A stretch of 25,424 nucleotides of DNA from Balneolales bacterium (GTDB taxonomy: Bacteria > Bacteroidota > Rhodothermia > Balneolales > Natronogracilivirgulaceae), in the NCBI GenBank assembly GCA_007131625.1, contig SLQC01000091.1, positions 1 through 25,424 of the forward strand, given 5' to 3'. Below, piece by piece: positions 1 through 8,143 of the stretch; positions within the stretch are counted from its first letter, which is position 1, and each line of letters starts with the position of its first letter. A program made the position numbers and the translations under genes. A model generated the notes under the pieces. It saw only the letters and a list, made by a program, of their open reading frames with translations. It did no database searches and was not told where the DNA came from.

Positions 1-246
1 CTTATTTTTCTCGCAGCGATTTTTCTCGTTTTTTACCTCTTTATCATCCGTCCTCAGTCAAAAAAGCAGAAGGAAATTCAGGGCAAGGTTTCGGAAATGA
101 AAAAGGGTGATAAAGTCGTTACATCAGGAGGAATGGTAGGGATCGTCTCTTCCATTGAAGACGATGCGATCATGCTTGAAGTGGACAAAGATGTCAAAGT
201 CAAACTGCTCAAGAATGCGATCGTAGACGTCAACCCTCAAAAATAA
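1..246 (+). CDS. yajC: YajC, preprotein translocase accessory subunit (5' end cut off)
   Basis: The first base is already inside an open frame that gives 81 residues before TAA. What remains starts in a hydrophobic segment (about residues 1-16), followed by RPQSKKQKE, a basic stretch directly after the single membrane helix. Next is the conserved core KKGDKVVTSGGMVGIV and a short beta-rich tail. This is the typical YajC arrangement; full-length members are about 90-110 residues, so only the N-terminus is missing. YajC is a small inner-membrane protein that associates with SecDF-SecYEG during protein export. secD/secF are not visible here and could lie outside the window. The next gene, ribBA, begins 67 bases downstream on the same strand with no obvious terminator between, so co-transcription is possible. 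Confidence 0.9.
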   Translation, partial: LIFLAAIFLVFYLFIIRPQSKKQKEIQGKVSEMKKGDKVVTSGGMVGIVSSIEDDAIMLEVDKDVKVKLLKNAIVDVNPQK

Positions 247-313
247 CCATTTTTTACTGTCCGGGATTACCGACAACAAATCACCTCTTAGATGCTCCCG
301 GCAGAAACCGCGT

Positions 314-1576
314 ATGTCGCAGAAAAAAGATTATCCGTTTGATACGATCGAATCGGCCGTTGAAAATATTAAGGCCGGCAAGATGGTGATTGTTGTCGAT
401 GATGAAGATCGCGAGAACGAGGGCGATTTTGTGATGGCGGCCGAAAAGGTCACAGCGGAACACATCAATATGATGATCACCTATGGCCGCGGCCTGGTCT
501 GTGTACCGGTCACCCGTGAGCGTAGCTATGATCTGAATCTCGAGCCAATGGTGGTCAACAACAGCGATGCCATGGGTACCGCCTTTACCGTGTCTGTCGA
601 CTATCATCCTGAAACAACCACGGGTATCTCTGCCGCCGATCGCGCCAGAACCATTCAGGCCCTGCTTCACCCTGCCTCAAAACCCGGAGATTTTCGTCGT
701 CCGGGACATGTTTTCCCGCTTATCAGCAGGGAAGGTGGCGTTCTTCGCCGGGCCGGACATACCGAGGCGGCTATCGATCTCGCCAAGCTGGCCGGATGTA
801 AACCCGGCGGTGTGATTTGTGAAATAATGAACGACGACGGCACCATGGCGCGTCTCGACGACCTGATCAAAGTTGCCAGAAAATTCAAATTGAAACTGAT
901 TACGATCAAGGAACTCATCAGTTACCGGATGAAGCATGAAAGTCTCATCAGGGAAGCTATCACCGTCGAAATGCCCACCATTTATGGAGATTTTCGACTC
1001 CACGCATTTGAAGAAAAATTGACCGGAGGAGTTCATCTCGCTTTGGTAAAAGGTTCCTGGGAAGAAACGGAACCAGTACTTGTAAGAGTCCACTCGCTCT
1101 GCATGACCGGTGATGTGTTCGGTTCCAAACGGTGCGATTGCGGAGAACAGCTTCATACCGCGCTGAGGATGGTCGAGGAAGCAGGTGCCGGAGTGGTGCT
1201 CTATATGAATCAGGAAGGAAGGGGAATCGGATTGATCAACAAACTTCGAGCTTACAAGCTTCAGGAAGAGGGTATGGATACTATTGAAGCCAATGAAGCG
1301 CTCGGTTTTAAATCTGACTTGCGCGATTATGGTGTCGGTGCACAGATTCTGCGCTCAATTGGTATCCGGAAAATGCGGCTGATAACCAACAATCCCGCCA
1401 AACGTGTTGGTCTCGTGGGGTACGGCCTTGAAATCTACGAAAGAGTTCCTATAGAGACAGAATCGCATCCCGAAAATCTCCGCTATCTGCAAACAAAGCG
1501 TGACCGGATGGGACACGATTTGAAAAATATCGATCCTCACGATCAGTTGGATATCCTGAAAAGTATCCTGCATTGA
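314..1576 (+). CDS. ribBA: Bifunctional riboflavin biosynthesis protein RibBA
   Basis: 420 residues, the usual length for the fusion of DHBP synthase (RibB, about 1-205) and GTP cyclohydrolase II (RibA, about 210-400). RibB makes 3,4-dihydroxy-2-butanone 4-phosphate from ribulose 5-phosphate; RibA opens GTP to start the pyrimidine branch of riboflavin synthesis. Visible RibB motifs are the acidic loop DDEDRENEGD (29-38), RPGHVFPL (129-136) and GHTEAA (148-153). RibA shows the zinc-binding Cys263-x10-Cys274-x-Cys276 and NQEGRGIGL. Both halves look intact, so both activities are expected in the cytosol. The ATG at 314 has no clear Shine-Dalgarno. The 67-base upstream gap is too short for an FMN riboswitch. 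The gene converges on the SufU-like gene, with only 4 bases between the two stop codons. Confidence 0.96.
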   Translation: MSQKKDYPFDTIESAVENIKAGKMVIVVDDEDRENEGDFVMAAEKVTAEHINMMITYGRGLVCVPVTRERSYDLNLEPMVVNNSDAMGTAFTVSVDYHPETTTGISAADRARTIQALLHPASKPGDFRRPGHVFPLISREGGVLRRAGHTEAAIDLAKLAGCKPGGVICEIMNDDGTMARLDDLIKVARKFKLKLITIKELISYRMKHESLIREAITVEMPTIYGDFRLHAFEEKLTGGVHLALVKGSWEETEPVLVRVHSLCMTGDVFGSKRCDCGEQLHTALRMVEEAGAGVVLYMNQEGRGIGLINKLRAYKLQEEGMDTIEANEALGFKSDLRDYGVGAQILRSIGIRKMRLITNNPAKRVGLVGYGLEIYERVPIETESHPENLRYLQTKRDRMGHDLKNIDPHDQLDILKSILH

Positions 1577-1580
1577 CCGG

Positions 1581-1973
1581 TCAGCGAAGCATCTCCTCCA
1601 GCCCTTTCCAGGCAAGATCCACACAATCAATTCGCATTGGGAATTTCTTGATCTCTCCAAGTGCCCTGATGTCCGGGTTTGCCGGTTCAGGTCCACTTTG
1701 ATCTCGCAGCCAGCTGCGTATGAGAGCGATCTCCATTTTTAAATCGTTGATCGGCCGGCCCTGAATATTTCGGCAGGCGATGGAAGCCGATACCCGACAG
1801 TAGAAACACCCCTCTCCCATATGACTAATCTCCTGCAACATATCTCCCGAAATCCGTGCCGTAAATGACAGTTTGTCGCCACATTTCCGGTTTATTACCT
1901 CATGTGCAAGATCCGGACCGGTTATAACCCCTTTATGGCGAGGGTTCTTATAGTGGTCTATCAGGATGTTCAT
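1581..1973 (-). CDS. SufU/IscU-type iron-sulfur scaffold family protein
   Basis: Starts ILIDHYKNPRHKG, the hallmark N-terminus of NifU/IscU/SufU scaffolds. It keeps the three ligand cysteines in context: CGD near residue 31, GEGC near 56, and RIDC near 117 followed by LAWKGLE. The segment between the second and third cysteines is long, as in SufU rather than IscU. SufU proteins accept sulfur from the SufS desulfurase and take part in SUF Fe-S assembly; no sufS or sufBCD is present here, so the partner is inferred. The ATG at 1973 is preceded by a G-rich stretch about 9 bases upstream and gives about 130 residues. An alternative ATG at 1994 would add seven residues without homology. Either start overlaps the end of lspA, so translational coupling is likely. 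It is the last gene of the ileS operon. Confidence 0.85.
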   Translation of the reverse strand: MNILIDHYKNPRHKGVITGPDLAHEVINRKCGDKLSFTARISGDMLQEISHMGEGCFYCRVSASIACRNIQGRPINDLKMEIALIRSWLRDQSGPEPANPDIRALGEIKKFPMRIDCVDLAWKGLEEMLR

Positions 1974-2568
1974 GTCGAAATGCCCCCACATCATCTACCC
2001 CGGATTCGGATTCCGGTCTGTTAGCACCGGTCTTCTGAATGTGAGTGGTGTATTCGGGCATCAGTTTCTTGTAGAAAACGATCAGCGTGACTATTGCGAC
2101 ACTTATGGCGCTGTCTGCTACATTAAAGATATAGGGAAAGACATCAAAGCTTCCTAATTGGAGCTTGAAATGGATAAAATCGACCACGTGTCCGTCAAGA
2201 ACACCGCCGTATCCGCCAATTCGTGCCATAAAGATCCTGTCAGTGATATTTCCCAATGCGCCCCCGATGATTAGTCCCATGCAAATCATAAATCCGATAT
2301 TAGCGGATTTCATGGTTCGCCAGATATAGATCAGAATCAGAAAGGTAGCGAGGATGGCGATCAGGCTGATGATCCAGGTATCGGTCCAGTTGATACCCAT
2401 GGCCATGCCGGGATTTTTAGTAAAATTGAAGGCAAGCCACCCGTCAATGAGGGTATATTGATGCAAGTCCGGTGTCGTCCGTATCCAGTACTTCGTCAGC
2501 TGGTCGAGAATCAGAATGGTCAGTGCGACCGATCCGAAAACAATTAATTTCTTTCCGTTTTGATACAA
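1948..2568 (-). CDS. lspA: Lipoprotein signal peptidase (SPase II)
   Basis: 206 residues with four hydrophobic segments (about 8-25, 64-84, 90-106 and 149-167). Family motifs are DQLTKYW (22-28), FNFTKNPGMAMG (47-58), GGALGNITDR (102-111), VVDFI with catalytic Asp130, and FNVADSAIS with catalytic Asp152. It cleaves the signal peptide from diacylglyceryl-modified prolipoproteins in the inner membrane; two predicted substrates, with lipobox cysteines at residues 25 and 63, are encoded further along this window. The start is TTG at 2568, five bases after the stop of the DksA-like gene; I see no nearer ATG that preserves the first helix. A hydrophilic tail of about 35 residues (172-206) extends beyond the usual end of the family and overlaps the start of the SufU-like gene. 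Confidence 0.95.
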   Translation of the reverse strand: MYQNGKKLIVFGSVALTILILDQLTKYWIRTTPDLHQYTLIDGWLAFNFTKNPGMAMGINWTDTWIISLIAILATFLILIYIWRTMKSANIGFMICMGLIIGGALGNITDRIFMARIGGYGGVLDGHVVDFIHFKLQLGSFDVFPYIFNVADSAISVAIVTLIVFYKKLMPEYTTHIQKTGANRPESESGVDDVGAFRHEHPDRPL

Positions 2569-2573
2569 ATCGT

Positions 2574-2975
2574 TTAACGCCGTTTCAGTTTCGCTTCAAT
2601 GCTGATCTGGGTGTGAGGAACCGCTTCAAGCCGACCTTTGGAAATCTTTTTGCCGGTTACCTTGCAAACACCATATGATTTGTTATTAATGCGTTCCACA
2701 GCATCGTCCAGATATTTGATGAACTTTTTGGTTCGGTTGAACAGCATATACGTTTTTTCCCTTTCCTGAGCATCCGAACCGGCGTCTGCCATATGGAAAG
2801 AATATGCAGATTCATCCGATGAATTCTCCGTGCTCTCCTTCAGGGCATCCATCAGCAGATTCAGATCCCGCTCAGCATCCTCCCGTTTTTTTAATATGAT
2901 ACCACGAAAGTACTCGAGTTCCTCGTCGCTGAATGGAGAAATGCGTTCTCCGTTATCTTTAGTTTCCTTGCTCAT
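2574..2975 (-). CDS. TraR/DksA-family transcription regulator with degenerate zinc finger
   Basis: 133 residues. The N-terminal part (about 17-95) is a helical hairpin with an acidic tip, DAGSDAQERE (64-73), which resembles the DksA coiled-coil tip that enters the RNA polymerase secondary channel. The C-terminal zinc-finger region reads YGVCKVTGKKIS then RLEAVPHTQISIEAK. Only the first of the four cysteines (Cys104) remains; the others are Thr, Ile/Ser and Glu-type residues, so zinc is unlikely to bind. The fold and the RLEAVP motif are still clear, and a similar loss is common among Bacteroidota homologues. The probable role is modulation of RNA polymerase, possibly with ppGpp. It lies 12 bases after ileS and 5 before lspA, so it is co-transcribed with both. 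The start is ATG. Confidence 0.88.
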   Translation of the reverse strand: MSKETKDNGERISPFSDEELEYFRGIILKKREDAERDLNLLMDALKESTENSSDESAYSFHMADAGSDAQEREKTYMLFNRTKKFIKYLDDAVERINNKSYGVCKVTGKKISKGRLEAVPHTQISIEAKLKRR

Positions 2976-2987
2976 AACTGCAGCTGA

Positions 2988-5900
2988 TTAAAAGTTGGTA
3001 TTTCTTTGAATCGCAATGGTACAGGATCTTCCGTCAATTTCCCATTGCTTGGTGAAATCTGATTCACCAGCCGGGCCAAATACAATATCCTCAGCCAGTG
3101 TCTCGCTTTTTACATATTCTTTCATTGATTGAACGGAAGCTGTTACTTCTTTATCACCGTCCAGATGTACTTTAATACGATCCGTAAGTTCATAATTCAC
3201 TTCTTTACGCATATTTTGAACTCGATTCACAATTTCTCGGGCAATTCCTTCCCGCATTAACGTTTCATCAAGCTCTGTATCAAGAGCAACGGTGACACTA
3301 TTTTCCGACTCCACGGACCAACCTTCCAGCCCATGCCGCGTGATGTCCACATCTTCCGTTTTCAGAGTAACAGGCTCGCCATCCCCTGGATCAACGACCC
3401 ATGTACCTTCGTTTTCAAATTCTGTAATTTCTGTGGTTGTCAGCTTCTGAATTGCCGCTGCAACCGGTTTCATACGTTTACCCAGTTTTTTCCCAAGTGA
3501 CGGGTAATTCGGTTTTGCGCTTTTCTGAACGATGCCGGAATCATCGTCAACATACTCAATGCGTTTAACGTTTACCTCATCTAATATAATATCTTTTACA
3601 GAATCAATTGCCAATCGTTGTGCTTCGCTTCCGGCAGGAACAATCAGCCGTTTGAGCGGCTGGCGGACATTCACCCCGATTTTGTTGCGTATGCGAAGCA
3701 CGATGGATGATATGGTTCGTGCCAGGTTTATGCGATACACCAGTTCACGATCAATCGCGGTCTCTTCGACGGTCGGATAAAACGTAAGGTGTACCGACTC
3801 TTCTTCAAATTCGGTGACCGTATTCAGATTCCTGTACAGCCATTCACTGGTATACGGTGCAATGGGACTTGAGAGTTTAGCCAGGGTTACCAGGCAATCA
3901 TAAAGTGTCTGATATGCGGCTGTTTTGTCCAAACTTTTGCCCTCTCGCCAAAATCGGCGCCGACTGCGGCGTACATACCAGTTGCTCAGATCATCGGCAA
4001 ATCGCTCAACCTCGCGGGCAGCACGGGTCGGCTCATAATCATCCATGAAGATATCCACCTTTTTGATAGTGGTGAACTGCCGTGAAATAATCCAGCGATC
4101 CATTTCGGTCCGGTCGGAATAGGGAATCGGCACACCCGAATAGGTCCATTGATCGATATTGGCATACATCGCCAGAAAGGAGTAGGTGCTGACCAGCGTA
4201 TTGAAAAACTTTCGCTGCACCTCCTGGAGCCCTTCTTCGCTGAATTTCAGATTGTCCCAGGGCGATGAGTTGCTCATCATATACCAGCGGGTTGTATCCG
4301 CTCCGTATTTGCTGATAATTTCGAAAGGATCTACCGTATTGCCTTTCGATTTGCTCATTTTTTCGCCTTTCGCATCCAGCACAAGGCCATTTGAAACAAC
4401 ATTTTTATAAGCCGGAGAATCAAACAGTATGGTTGCTATTGCGTGAAGTGTATAAAACCATCCCCGGGTCTGATCCACTCCTTCAGCGATAAAATCGGCA
4501 GGAAAATTTTCTTTAAACTCCGCTTTATTTTCAAAAGGGTAGTGGTGTTGTGCAAATGGCATCGCACCGGAATCGAACCAGACATCAAGCAGATCCGGAA
4601 TCCGCCGCATCGTTCCACCGTCGGAGGCTTTCCAGGTTATTTCGTCGATATATGGAAGATGCAGGTCGATTTCCTGGTCCTCTTTAATCCCACCTTTCTT
4701 CTTCAATTCCTCAATGCTGCCGATACATTCGATTTCATCCGGGTTTTTGTCGTTTACCCAAATCGGCAGCGGTGTGCCCCAGAATCGTTGTCGCGAGATA
4801 GCCCAGTCAACATTATTTTCAAGCCAGGTGCCGAACCGTCCGGTTCCAGTCCCCGGCGGTTTCCAGTTGATGGTTTCATTGATTGCCACCATCCGATCCC
4901 GGATCTGGGTAGTTTTGATGAACCATGATTCGACAGGGTACGACATCAGAGGGGTGCCTTTCCGCCAGTCGTGCGGATAATTATGAAGACAGGTTTCATG
5001 GCGATACATCAGACCACGTTCCCTGAGATCACGTGCGATACCCTTATCGGCATCCTTGAACCATTGTCCCGCATAATCTTCGACGACCGGTTCAAAGCAA
5101 CCTTCCCGGTTTATGGGATTGAACACCGGAATTGCTTCCCGGCGACAGATGTCGTAATCATCAGCACCAAATGCCGGTGCAATATGCACAATACCGGTAC
5201 CTTCCTCCAAGGTCACGAATTCGGCAGGTATCAAACGCCACGCCTGATCACGTGAAATTTCTTTTTGTGCATAACGGAACATCGGTTCGTAGGTGCGGCC
5301 AATCAGGTCGGCTCCCCGAAATTCCTGCACAATTTCGTATCCGTCGCCAAGAACCTTATGGACCAGACCCTTGGCCAAATAGTAAAAAACCTCATTCTCA
5401 TTGTTGTCTTCGTGCACGCGAACTTTTACATATTCAAGCGTTGGATGCACCGCCAGCGCCATATTGGAGATTAGCGTCCAGGGTGTGGTGGTCCAGGCCA
5501 TGAAATAGCTATTTTCTTCGCCGTCTACCTTGAATTTGACATACACAGACGGATCCTGCACCTCTTTGTATCCCAGACTTACTTCATGGGAGCTGAGAAC
5601 AGTACCGCTTCCGGGTGAATACCACTGGATTTTGTAGCCCTTATAAATGAGCCCTTTATCAAACATCTGCTGAATCGCCCACCAGACCGATTCGATGTAT
5701 TTGTTATCGAAAGTGACGTAGGGGTTTTCCAGATCGACCCAGTACCCCATGCGTTCGGTCAGACGATCCCAGTCACCCGTGTAGCGCAACACACTTTCAC
5801 GGCATTTGGCATTGTAATCGGCCACGCCGTACTCCTCAACCTGGGCACGTCCCTGGAGTCCGAGCTCTTTTTCCACCTCGATCTCTACCGGAAGTCCGTG

Positions 5901-6167
5901 CGTATCCCATCCCCCCTTTCGGTCGACTTTATACCCTTTCAGAGTCTTATACCTGCAAAAAAGGTCCTTCACCGTCCGGGATAGCACATGATGGATGCCG
6001 GGTTTCCCGTTAGCCGTAGGTGGGCCCTCGTAAAATGTAAAGGGAATACCATCCTGCCGAGTGGTCACACTCTTGGAGAAGATAGCGTTATCCTTCCACC
6101 ACTCCAGAATCTCAAGTTCTGCCTTGGCGTATTGTAACTGTTTGACTTCCTTGAATTTCTTACTCAT
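2988..6167 (-). CDS. ileS: Isoleucyl-tRNA synthetase, IleRS2 type with altered HIGH motif (GIHH)
   Basis: 1059 residues. It attaches isoleucine to tRNA-Ile in the cytosol. The N-terminal Rossmann half holds PPTANGKPGIHH (49-60), where class I enzymes normally have HxGH; here the residues are Gly57-Ile58-His59-His60. GWDTHGLPVEIEVEKELG (86-103) is typical of the Thermus/eukaryote-like IleRS2 branch. The CP1 editing domain looks intact: TTTPWTL (226-232) and GTGIVHIAPAFGADDY (323-338). KMSKS is canonical (603-607). The cysteines that bind zinc in Thermus (CPRCG, CWRC) are replaced (SPGSG near 185, DWRKG near 400). The C-terminal anticodon-binding and extension domains are present. It heads a four-gene operon and is transcribed divergently from the phosphatase gene, with 323 bases between. 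Confidence 0.97.
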   Translation of the reverse strand: MSKKFKEVKQLQYAKAELEILEWWKDNAIFSKSVTTRQDGIPFTFYEGPPTANGKPGIHHVLSRTVKDLFCRYKTLKGYKVDRKGGWDTHGLPVEIEVEKELGLQGRAQVEEYGVADYNAKCRESVLRYTGDWDRLTERMGYWVDLENPYVTFDNKYIESVWWAIQQMFDKGLIYKGYKIQWYSPGSGTVLSSHEVSLGYKEVQDPSVYVKFKVDGEENSYFMAWTTTPWTLISNMALAVHPTLEYVKVRVHEDNNENEVFYYLAKGLVHKVLGDGYEIVQEFRGADLIGRTYEPMFRYAQKEISRDQAWRLIPAEFVTLEEGTGIVHIAPAFGADDYDICRREAIPVFNPINREGCFEPVVEDYAGQWFKDADKGIARDLRERGLMYRHETCLHNYPHDWRKGTPLMSYPVESWFIKTTQIRDRMVAINETINWKPPGTGTGRFGTWLENNVDWAISRQRFWGTPLPIWVNDKNPDEIECIGSIEELKKKGGIKEDQEIDLHLPYIDEITWKASDGGTMRRIPDLLDVWFDSGAMPFAQHHYPFENKAEFKENFPADFIAEGVDQTRGWFYTLHAIATILFDSPAYKNVVSNGLVLDAKGEKMSKSKGNTVDPFEIISKYGADTTRWYMMSNSSPWDNLKFSEEGLQEVQRKFFNTLVSTYSFLAMYANIDQWTYSGVPIPYSDRTEMDRWIISRQFTTIKKVDIFMDDYEPTRAAREVERFADDLSNWYVRRSRRRFWREGKSLDKTAAYQTLYDCLVTLAKLSSPIAPYTSEWLYRNLNTVTEFEEESVHLTFYPTVEETAIDRELVYRINLARTISSIVLRIRNKIGVNVRQPLKRLIVPAGSEAQRLAIDSVKDIILDEVNVKRIEYVDDDSGIVQKSAKPNYPSLGKKLGKRMKPVAAAIQKLTTTEITEFENEGTWVVDPGDGEPVTLKTEDVDITRHGLEGWSVESENSVTVALDTELDETLMREGIAREIVNRVQNMRKEVNYELTDRIKVHLDGDKEVTASVQSMKEYVKSETLAEDIVFGPAGESDFTKQWEIDGRSCTIAIQRNTNF

Positions 6168-6490
6168 ACACTGAGAAAGGGTTCACTTTGTGTTGTTTAC
6201 AAGAGAGCTAATATACGAAAAATTTTAATTACTCCTGAGTATCGAATTAGATTTCCCTGTTGAATTGCACGAAATAATAATGGTTATTGATGTAAATAAA
6301 GGTTCTTATTACTCTCCACAAACATCCGTCGTTTGGTGCGAATATTGTACCGGAGATTGATCGGATGCATGAAGTGATGATTTTGTTGCAAGATAACACT
6401 CTTTTTACTACTCTTGAACGAAACCTGATATTCACAATTCCGGTATTTTCCCGGTGTTAAATTACTGTAAAAAGTCTACAAAAAAGCGTT
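6168..6490. promoter_or_regulatory. Divergent intergenic region between ileS and the phosphatase gene
   Basis: 323 AT-rich bases between two divergent starts, so promoters for both operons should lie here. On the minus strand an octamer TATATTAG (6215 down to 6208) lies about 40 bases before the ileS ATG and could be a -10/-7 element, but I find no convincing upstream box. I could not pick a promoter for the plus strand. No tRNA, T-box or strong hairpin is visible. A 62-codon minus-strand frame inside (6247-6435) has no family resemblance and is probably chance. Confidence 0.35.
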
Positions 6491-7018
6491 ATGTCAAATC
6501 AAACTGCGTTACCTTTTCATGAAATTACTGTAGAAAACCCCCTCAAAGTTTGCTTTGTCTGTCTCGGGAATATTTGCCGGAGTCCAACTGCTGAGGGTGT
6601 CTTTCAGCATCTTGTAAACCGGGAAGGGCTCTCCGCTTTTTTCGAAATCGATTCCGCCGGAACCGGTGCCTGGCATGTAGGTGAACCCGCTAACAGCAAG
6701 AGCAGAAATGTAGCCGAGCAGAATGGCATAACTCTCAAATCGAAAGCCAGAATATTCGAATACAGTGATCTGGAATATTATGATCTGATCATCGCAATGG
6801 ATTCCGACAATCTTCACAATTTGCACAGGTTGGACCGTCAGAAAAAGTATAACAACAAAATTTTACTTCTGCGGGAATTTGACCCGGTTTCCGGTGACAA
6901 AGAAGTACCCGATCCGTACTACGGAGGCATCTACGGTTTTGAACTGGTATTTGATATTGTAATGCGCAGTTGTGAAGTTCTCATCGAACAGATCAGGCCA
7001 TATATTGTAAATAAATAG
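6491..7018 (+). CDS. Low-molecular-weight protein-tyrosine-phosphatase family enzyme
   Basis: 175 residues. The phosphate-binding loop CLGNICRSP gives CX5R with nucleophile Cys24 and Arg30. The general-acid loop is PDPYYGG with Asp141. DSAGTGAWHVGEPAN (54-68) is also a family signature. The length fits the family (about 150-175), with roughly 16 extra residues before the first strand. Family members dephosphorylate phosphotyrosine or small sugar-phosphate adducts. The fructosamine-kinase gene starts three bases after the stop codon; this order is a recognised pair in scattered bacteria, where the phosphatase is thought to act on sugar-phosphate-glycated protein adducts before the kinase. That substrate is therefore preferred here over capsule-type tyrosine-kinase signalling, since no exopolysaccharide genes are nearby. 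The ATG at 6491 has only a weak purine-rich stretch upstream. Confidence 0.92.
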   Translation: MSNQTALPFHEITVENPLKVCFVCLGNICRSPTAEGVFQHLVNREGLSAFFEIDSAGTGAWHVGEPANSKSRNVAEQNGITLKSKARIFEYSDLEYYDLIIAMDSDNLHNLHRLDRQKKYNNKILLLREFDPVSGDKEVPDPYYGGIYGFELVFDIVMRSCEVLIEQIRPYIVNK

Positions 7019-7021
7019 TTC

Positions 7022-7894
7022 ATGTCATTTCCAGTTTCCGTTCGGACTCTCATCAGAGATACTTTTAACAGTGAGGTGCAGAGAGTATCGTCTGTCGGGG
7101 GTGGCTGCATTAATGAAACATTCCGGATCGTACTTGCTGACGGACAGGACCTGTTTGTAAAGCAAAACCGGATCGATTTGTATGATATGTTTGAGAAAGA
7201 GGCGGCAGGACTTCGGTTGCTTGACAATGCTACTGACGAAATCCGCATCCCCGGGGTTCATGCTTTCCTGAAGGATGAGGATGCTGGCCTGGCGGTTCTG
7301 ATTCTCTCATTTATCGAGGAAGACAGGGCCCGTGGTTCTTTTGACGAGCGATTCGGTCAGGCTTTGGCACGACTTCATCAACACACCGCGCCGCAATTTG
7401 GTCTCGATCACGACAACTATATCGGCAGATTGCCACAAAAGAATTCGTGGCGGGACGACTGGCCTGTTTTTTTTGCGGAATGTCGACTGGAGACGCAGAT
7501 GGCGATGGCGCAGGACAACGGATATTTTTCCGGTTCGACCCGGTTGGCGCTTGAAAGACTTTACAAACGTCTCCCTGAACTGTTCCCGGTCGAACCCCCC
7601 GCTCTGCTGCACGGAGATTTATGGGGAGGCAACTATCTGTGTGACCGTGAACAGCGACCAGTCCTGATCGATCCAGCCATATATTATGGCCATCGGGAGG
7701 CCGAACTCGCTTTTACACAGCTGTTTGGTGAGTTTGGCAGGGGTTTTTACGAAGGCTATAGCCAGGTATATCCGCTGGAACCCGGTTTTCACGAGCGGAA
7801 GGATATCTACAATATCTATCCACTGCTGGTACACGTCAACCTGTTCGGTGGTTCGTATGTTGCACAGGCAGAAGCGGTTATTCGACGATATTAG
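7022..7894 (+). CDS. Fructosamine/ketosamine-3-kinase family protein
   Basis: 290 residues, the normal length. The aminoglycoside-phosphotransferase-like fold is shown by the glycine-rich loop VGGGCINETF (25-34), Lys47 in FVKQN, the catalytic HGDLWGGN (197-204, Asp199 and Asn204), LIDPA with metal-binding Asp217, YYGHREAE (221-228), and the typical end LLVHVNLFGGSYVAQ. These enzymes phosphorylate the sugar of ketosamines on glycated proteins or small amines at O3, so that the adduct falls apart and the amine is repaired. Bacterial members tend to prefer ribulosamines or erythrulosamines. Cys29 in the nucleotide-binding loop matches the conserved P-loop cysteine described as a redox switch in eukaryotic FN3K. 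It forms a two-gene operon with the phosphatase upstream. Confidence 0.93.
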   Translation: MSFPVSVRTLIRDTFNSEVQRVSSVGGGCINETFRIVLADGQDLFVKQNRIDLYDMFEKEAAGLRLLDNATDEIRIPGVHAFLKDEDAGLAVLILSFIEEDRARGSFDERFGQALARLHQHTAPQFGLDHDNYIGRLPQKNSWRDDWPVFFAECRLETQMAMAQDNGYFSGSTRLALERLYKRLPELFPVEPPALLHGDLWGGNYLCDREQRPVLIDPAIYYGHREAELAFTQLFGEFGRGFYEGYSQVYPLEPGFHERKDIYNIYPLLVHVNLFGGSYVAQAEAVIRRY

Positions 7895-7972
7895 GCTTTT
7901 CCACCGGTTTCGTCACCACCTTTACAACCCCGTCAGTTACTGCATTAATCCCGGATCCGTACAATCCGACAG

Positions 7973-7990
7973 GCAAGCAGAACGGCTTGC
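7973..7990 (+). other. Small stem-loop in the gap after the kinase gene
   Basis: A perfect 6-bp inverted repeat, GCAAGC/GCTTGC, with a 6-base loop lies about 80 bases after the kinase stop codon. A mixed ACTTATTAGCTCTT follows instead of a clear U-tract, so a terminator role is uncertain. The rest of the 249-base gap (7895-8143) shows no gene; a near-match to the Bacteroidota -7 box (AATATTTG, 8057-8064) may serve the TPR gene downstream. Confidence 0.25.
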
Positions 7991-8143
7991 ACTTATTAGC
8001 TCTTATAAAAGCATCCGCCTCGTAACATAATTCACTGTAATTCGTTACCTTAAATGAATATTTGCATTAAACTGACCGTCCGCACCCACGAAACGCATAA
8101 AAAACTGCCGAAAGTTACCGCTTAAATCACGTTCTCCCATTCG

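Noticed and set aside
247..313. Possible FMN riboswitch in front of ribBA
   Set aside because: The gap is 67 bases, too short for the conserved RFN fold, and its motifs are absent.
4443..4928. Plus-strand frame of 161 codons antisense to ileS
   Set aside because: Lies opposite conserved ileS coding sequence; no protein family resemblance.
6247..6435. 62-codon minus-strand frame in the ileS-phosphatase gap
   Set aside because: Short, AT-driven composition, no family signal; region better explained as divergent promoters.
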